The notes under the pieces are model-generated. The model ran no database searches. It was not told the origin of the DNA and saw only the letters and a program-made list of their open reading frames with translations. From Oscillospiraceae bacterium (GTDB taxonomy: Bacteria > Bacillota > Clostridia > Oscillospirales > Oscillospiraceae), in assembly GCA_015068335.1 (NCBI GenBank), contig SVKT01000027.1, positions 1-14,904 on the forward strand: 14,904 nt of DNA, in the 5' to 3' direction. Positions 11,324 through 14,904 of this stretch are shown one piece after another (positions within the stretch are counted from its first letter, which is position 1; each line of letters begins with the position of its first letter). A program made the position numbers and the translations under genes.

Positions 11324-13564
11324 TCAGTCCTCGTCCTGCTTCAAATATACGCCGCGCTTTTCCGTGATATACTCGCCGGGATTAGTCTTGGTATACTTGT
11401 TGAAATTACGCCGGAAGGTACTCAAAGAAACGTAGCCCACCGCGTGGCAGACCTCCTCGATGGACATATCGCCCTGGGACAGCAGTTCTGTTGCACGGAT
11501 AATGCGGCTCTGGTTCACATAGTCGGAATAGTTGGAACCGGTCACGTTTTTGAACACCGTGGAAACGTAGGCGGAGGATTTCTGGAACCGATCCGCCACC
11601 TGCGAGAGGGACATACCGGGATCATAGAGGTTCTGGTTGATATAATCCACGATCTCGTCCTCAACGGAAACGGAGCGCTCGTTGCGGACTTTGGCAATGT
11701 TATTGCAGACCTCGTCGATCAGGCGGGAGACCTTGGCGTGGATCATAGACAGGCTCATCGCCTGCTTCATCGTTCCCGCCTCCGGCATAACGTTGATGGA
11801 GATGCCCAGACTCTGCGCGCTGCGGATGATGGTGGCGCACAGGTTGAAATACAGCAGACGGTGGGAGTTGTAGGACAGGAACAGCCGGTTCCGGTTGGTC
11901 TCGATAATGTCGTCCAGAATGGACTGCGCCGTTTCCGCGCCACTTTCCGTGATGGCGCGCAGCAGCAGCGTTTCCGCGGAAAGGGGATAATAATATCCCA
12001 TATTGATCTGCTTGGCGTATTCGTCGAAAAAGACGAGGCCGTCATCGTCAGACTGAGCCATAGCCAGATTGAGCGCCGTTACGCCCTGCTCCGCAGAGAG
12101 GTAGATGTTTTCAAGGGAATCCACCGCAGTGCCTACGCCAAGACGCAGATCGGCGTCAAAGCCGCGTCTGCTCAAAATTTCCTGATAACTGCTGTTGATC
12201 TTCTCAACGGCAGAGCGGATCAGTTCCTCGGAATCCGCGTTGAACAGAATGCGGTAGCGGTTGTCGTCCAGGAAATACAGGTGCGCGGAGATGGGCAGGT
12301 CCGCCAGCGTTTCTGCCAGCAGTTCCTCCATCAGCACCTCGGTATAGCCGAGGATGGACTCTCCGTCGTCCGGTTCGTGACGCGGGGTCACGGAGCAGGA
12401 AACAGCCGCAACGGCGTAGATCCCATAGCGGAACATCAGTTCGCAATAATGGGTCTGGTCGATGGAGGGGTTGCTCAGGCGGACCGAGCCGCTGAGCAGA
12501 CCGTCGATGATGCGCTGCTGGGCCAGAGGCCGCAGCCGATTCAGCATTTCCGTGTCCTCGGATCGCTGGGAAACGATCTGATCGATGGTGGTTTCCAGCG
12601 CAGAAAGTTCGTTTTTGCCGTCGCGTTCCAGTCCGTATTTTTCGGACAGGATCTTCACCGGCGCAAAGTTTGCCCGGGCCAGATACAAAGAGATGGCAAT
12701 GCAGATCGCCGCAACGATCAGCAGCGTGAAAATGATGGTATAGCGGGCGTTTCTGCTGGTAAGCGTATGTACCGAGCGCGTCACGCCGATCCGGTAGCGA
12801 TAGGTGTCCGCATCCGAAAACTTCTCCGTATAGAAAAGATCCTCGCCCGCGTCGGCAAGCCGGCAAGTCCACAGAGAATTGCCGTTGGAATCGGCGATCT
12901 CCGCAAAGGCCACTTTTCCGCCGGTGGCCTTCTGCAACTGGACCCGGAGATAATCCTGGTCGATGACCAGCATCATCTTGCCCTTGGGCATACCGCCGGA
13001 AACATCGGTAAATTCTGTATAGTAGACAAGGACATCCTGTCCCTGAAACTGTTCTATTTTGAAGCCCAGCACATCGGGGGAAAGGGATGGGAAGAAATAC
13101 TGCATTTCCCCGGGATACTCCTCCCGGAAGAACTCAATGTTGGAAAACACGCCTGTGCTGGTGTACAGGACCTGCGAGTCCTGATAAAACTGGAAAGAAA
13201 GTTGATCCACAAAGCCGCCCTGGGCGTTCACGATCAGCGCAAGGTCCCGCAAAAGGTCCTTGTGCAGACGCTGGGTGGAAATACCGCTGAGAACGTGGTC
13301 GATATACAGGTCGTGGAGCCAGTCGCTCTCCTCCACGGAATTCAGACAGTCTTCCACGGCGCCGAGCAGCGAATCAAAGCAGTTGTCCACCGCTTGCAGC
13401 ATATTTTCTTCGTGGGCAAGGTCGTTTTCCTCCGCGACACGGAGCAGGTTGGGCACCAGCAGGATCGACAGGAGCACAACGGAAATCAAGCCCGAAAAGA
13501 CCGTCATCGTCAAAAGCCGCCAAAAGAAACTGACATCCCTCGACCGAGAAAAGATCTTTTTCAA
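11324..13564 (-). CDS. Membrane-anchored AraC-family sensor/transcription regulator
   Basis: This 746-residue protein has an N-terminal transmembrane helix (about 15-41), an extracytoplasmic sensor region (about 42-272), a second helix (about 275-296), a cytoplasmic linker and effector region, and a C-terminal double helix-turn-helix AraC domain (634-733; LSQVADRFQKSSAYVSTVFK and IEEVCHAVGYVSLSTFRRNF). Such one-component sensors in Firmicutes usually control adjacent carbohydrate ABC importers. The TTG at 13562-13564 was chosen because AAAGGAG lies 8 bases upstream. Another TTG 7 codons earlier would put that site inside the gene. It follows the DUF624 gene by 54 bases with no terminator and is followed at once by the GNAT gene. 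The ligand is probably extracellular and carbohydrate-like, inferred from the neighbours. Confidence 0.93.
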   Translation of the reverse strand: MKKIFSRSRDVSFFWRLLTMTVFSGLISVVLLSILLVPNLLRVAEENDLAHEENMLQAVDNCFDSLLGAVEDCLNSVEESDWLHDLYIDHVLSGISTQRLHKDLLRDLALIVNAQGGFVDQLSFQFYQDSQVLYTSTGVFSNIEFFREEYPGEMQYFFPSLSPDVLGFKIEQFQGQDVLVYYTEFTDVSGGMPKGKMMLVIDQDYLRVQLQKATGGKVAFAEIADSNGNSLWTCRLADAGEDLFYTEKFSDADTYRYRIGVTRSVHTLTSRNARYTIIFTLLIVAAICIAISLYLARANFAPVKILSEKYGLERDGKNELSALETTIDQIVSQRSEDTEMLNRLRPLAQQRIIDGLLSGSVRLSNPSIDQTHYCELMFRYGIYAVAAVSCSVTPRHEPDDGESILGYTEVLMEELLAETLADLPISAHLYFLDDNRYRILFNADSEELIRSAVEKINSSYQEILSRRGFDADLRLGVGTAVDSLENIYLSAEQGVTALNLAMAQSDDDGLVFFDEYAKQINMGYYYPLSAETLLLRAITESGAETAQSILDDIIETNRNRLFLSYNSHRLLYFNLCATIIRSAQSLGISINVMPEAGTMKQAMSLSMIHAKVSRLIDEVCNNIAKVRNERSVSVEDEIVDYINQNLYDPGMSLSQVADRFQKSSAYVSTVFKNVTGSNYSDYVNQSRIIRATELLSQGDMSIEEVCHAVGYVSLSTFRRNFNKYTKTNPGEYITEKRGVYLKQDED

Positions 13565-13618
13565 GAAGCCCACTCCTTTCTGCAAACAATTGGCAGAGCA
13601 TCGCGCCCTGCGCCGGGC

Positions 13619-14503
13619 TCACTGCTCGATTTCTTCGGTTTCTTCTTCGGTTTCTTCGACAGACTTCTCTTCGGTCGCTTCCCCGGTCTTTTGGGGGAAA
13701 TAGCGGTGGATCAGGTAGTTGGCGAAGGACGCGCAAACCAGATCGCCGAAGCAGAATCCGATGAAGAAGTAATAGAGGACGGGGATGATCAGCAGCGCGA
13801 TATACATCTGCGGCCGGATCAGGACAAACAGTACGTAGATCAGAATGCCGACGATAGAGCCCAGGAAGATCCCGGCAGCCTGCGGGAGACGCAGCGTCGT
13901 CAGCACCAGTGCGTTACGCAGATGGCCCTTGATGGGCAGGTCATAGGTAACGATCAGTACGTAAATGATCTGCTGTGCAAACAGCCAGAACAGAAAGGCA
14001 ATGCAGGCCAGAGCCATCAGGCCGGGGAACGCTCCCTCGAATCCGCTGGCCGCAGCGGTCTGCCACGCGTTCCAGAGGATCATCGGGATGAGCGAGGTGA
14101 TAAACGCAGGCACCAGGGACTGCTTCCAGTTTGCTTTCCATCCTGCCCAGAAATTGCGAAACGGCGGGCAGGTCTCCTCCTTTGCCCACTCGCGCATCAC
14201 ACGCGCCATACCGGCACGGGCCGGGCCCGTAATGGTAATGAGCGGGATCAGACCCCAGCACATCATAGAAAAAGAATAAGATGCGCCGGACAGGTCGCCG
14301 TTTGCAAGGAAGGTCATTGCGCCGCTCCCCAGGTAAATCGCCCAGAGGACCGCCGGCAGGAAAAACAGGCAATAGAACAGATTCAAAAAGATAAGAGAAA
14401 AGAGTTGGTCGGACAAGACGCAGAGGAACAGTTCCCGGCGGTTACGGGGCTCTCCGTGTCTTTTTCGCCAACTTCTATTGCCTGTCCAGAAATTTTCAAA
14501 CAT
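13619..14503 (-). CDS. DUF624/YesL-family membrane protein
   Basis: A 294-residue integral membrane protein with about six hydrophobic segments (roughly 34-59, 78-98, 130-150, 160-186, 207-230 and 233-253), matching the YesL family commonly encoded beside sugar ABC importers in Firmicutes. Its molecular role is not established. The ATG at 14501-14503 was chosen because TTGGAG lies 11 bases upstream and the family usually starts shortly before the FENFW-type segment. A TTG 26 codons upstream lacks a ribosome site. The last 20 residues form a strongly acidic Glu/Thr tail (ATEEKSVEETEEETEEIEQ), which is unusual for the family. Its placement after a solute-binding protein and before the AraC sensor supports a link to carbohydrate uptake. 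Confidence 0.85.
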   Translation of the reverse strand: MFENFWTGNRSWRKRHGEPRNRRELFLCVLSDQLFSLIFLNLFYCLFFLPAVLWAIYLGSGAMTFLANGDLSGASYSFSMMCWGLIPLITITGPARAGMARVMREWAKEETCPPFRNFWAGWKANWKQSLVPAFITSLIPMILWNAWQTAAASGFEGAFPGLMALACIAFLFWLFAQQIIYVLIVTYDLPIKGHLRNALVLTTLRLPQAAGIFLGSIVGILIYVLFVLIRPQMYIALLIIPVLYYFFIGFCFGDLVCASFANYLIHRYFPQKTGEATEEKSVEETEEETEEIEQ

Positions 14504-14596
14504 AAATTGCTTCGCTCCAATCGATGCGTACAGGTGCGGATAGGGAAACAGGCCGGCGGCCCATTTCCCATCATCCGTCAATGCGTATGGTTTTGT

Positions 14597-14638
14597 GAAA
14601 AAACAGGAGCGGGAAACGGGTCAAAGACCCGTTTCCCG
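14597..14638 (-). terminator. Terminator-like hairpin after the solute-binding protein gene
   Basis: A perfect 13-bp stem (14610-14622 with 14626-14638) with a 3-base loop is followed on the minus strand by CTCCTG and then six T (14598-14603). The offset of the T-run suggests incomplete termination, so some readthrough into the DUF624-AraC-GNAT genes is plausible. Confidence 0.7.
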
Positions 14639-14682
14639 TCATCCATTAGCATATACGATTGCTCTGTTAAAAGGCGCGGGAA

Positions 14683-14904
14683 TTAGCCCTTATTAGCGCG
14701 GTCGTAAACGTTCTGGTGAACCTGAGTGATTTCCTTCAAGCCCAGTTTCTCCATATTCTTCACGAAGGTATCCCAATCCTTATCGATATCGGCAGTGCCG
14801 TTAACGAACTTGGCGTGCATCTCGGCTCTGTAAGCGTCGAAGTCAGCCTTGTAAGTATCGATGATGAACTGCTCGTCTTCGGTGTAGTAGTTCACAACGG
14901 GAAC
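14683..14904 (-). CDS. Solute-binding protein of a carbohydrate ABC importer (C-terminal part)
   Basis: Only the last 73 codons lie in the window; the 5' end is beyond the right edge. The sequence (IIDTYKADFDAYRAEMHAKFVNG, then DIDKDWDTFVKNMEKLGL, then a final Q..YDRANKG) matches the typical ending of family-1-type extracellular solute-binding lipoproteins in Firmicutes, with the W..FVKNMEKLGL helix being characteristic. A DUF624 protein and an AraC membrane sensor directly downstream fit this. The permease genes are expected to the right. The substrate cannot be told. Confidence 0.75.
   Translation of the reverse strand, partial: VPVVNYYTEDEQFIIDTYKADFDAYRAEMHAKFVNGTADIDKDWDTFVKNMEKLGLKEITQVHQNVYDRANKG

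Noticed and set aside
11444..14686. A 1080-codon open frame on the plus strand, antisense to the AraC, DUF624 and solute-binding genes
   Set aside because: It spans three well-supported minus-strand genes, its composition is low-complexity, and no initiation signal is seen. Treated as a shadow frame.

Overview
The window looks like chromosomal DNA from a GC-rich member of the Clostridia, most likely the Oscillospiraceae group of anaerobic gut Firmicutes. This is inferred from strong AGGAGG-type ribosome sites, sigma-A type promoters, U-tailed intrinsic terminators, and the protein families present: a Firmicute membrane-anchored AraC sensor, a DUF624/YesL protein, a MsmX-type ATPase and a single-cluster ferredoxin. 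No rRNA, tRNA, CRISPR array, insertion sequence or phage gene is visible. All genes but one lie on the minus strand.

Left end (1-730): the first 63 bases are a perfect 27-bp inverted repeat starting at base 1. It cuts short a secreted phosphodiester-glycosidase-like protein and is probably a contig-end foldback. A lone [4Fe-4S] ferredoxin on the plus strand follows. It converges with the next operon on a shared bidirectional terminator.

Sulfur/nucleoside salvage block (728-5473): one four-gene minus-strand operon has its own promoter. It reads nitroreductase, class II aldolase, MtnA (methylthioribose-1-phosphate isomerase), then an MTA/SAH/5'-deoxyadenosine-type deaminase, with genes abutting or overlapping by 4 bases. 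The set fits a short salvage route for radical-SAM and polyamine by-products: deaminate, phosphorolyse (enzyme not in the window), isomerise, then cleave to DHAP plus a small aldehyde. No methionine-salvage MtnBCDW-type genes are present. Upstream is a separate cysK transcription unit (cysteine synthase) with a perfect-consensus promoter and a terminator.

Catabolic block (5489-10629): a MsmX/UgpC-type sugar-importer ATPase with an odd charged N-terminal insertion is preceded by a long structured leader that lacks a ribosome site next to the start codon. After its terminator come a Gfo/Idh/MocA oxidoreductase whose usual EKP motif reads SEV, and an N-acyl-D-amino-acid deacylase-like amidohydrolase. 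These two probably act on one substrate.

Right end (10710-14904): the C-terminal end of a sugar-type solute-binding protein is followed by a terminator-like hairpin, a DUF624/YesL membrane protein, a two-TM AraC sensor-regulator and a GNAT acetyltransferase. This is the familiar Firmicute layout in which a membrane AraC protein controls a neighbouring carbohydrate ABC importer. The unlinked MsmX-type ATPase would energise that importer.

The points most worth a second look are the compact salvage operon with its unexplained nitroreductase, the msmX leader with competing stems and a displaced ribosome site, and the artefact-like palindrome at base 1.
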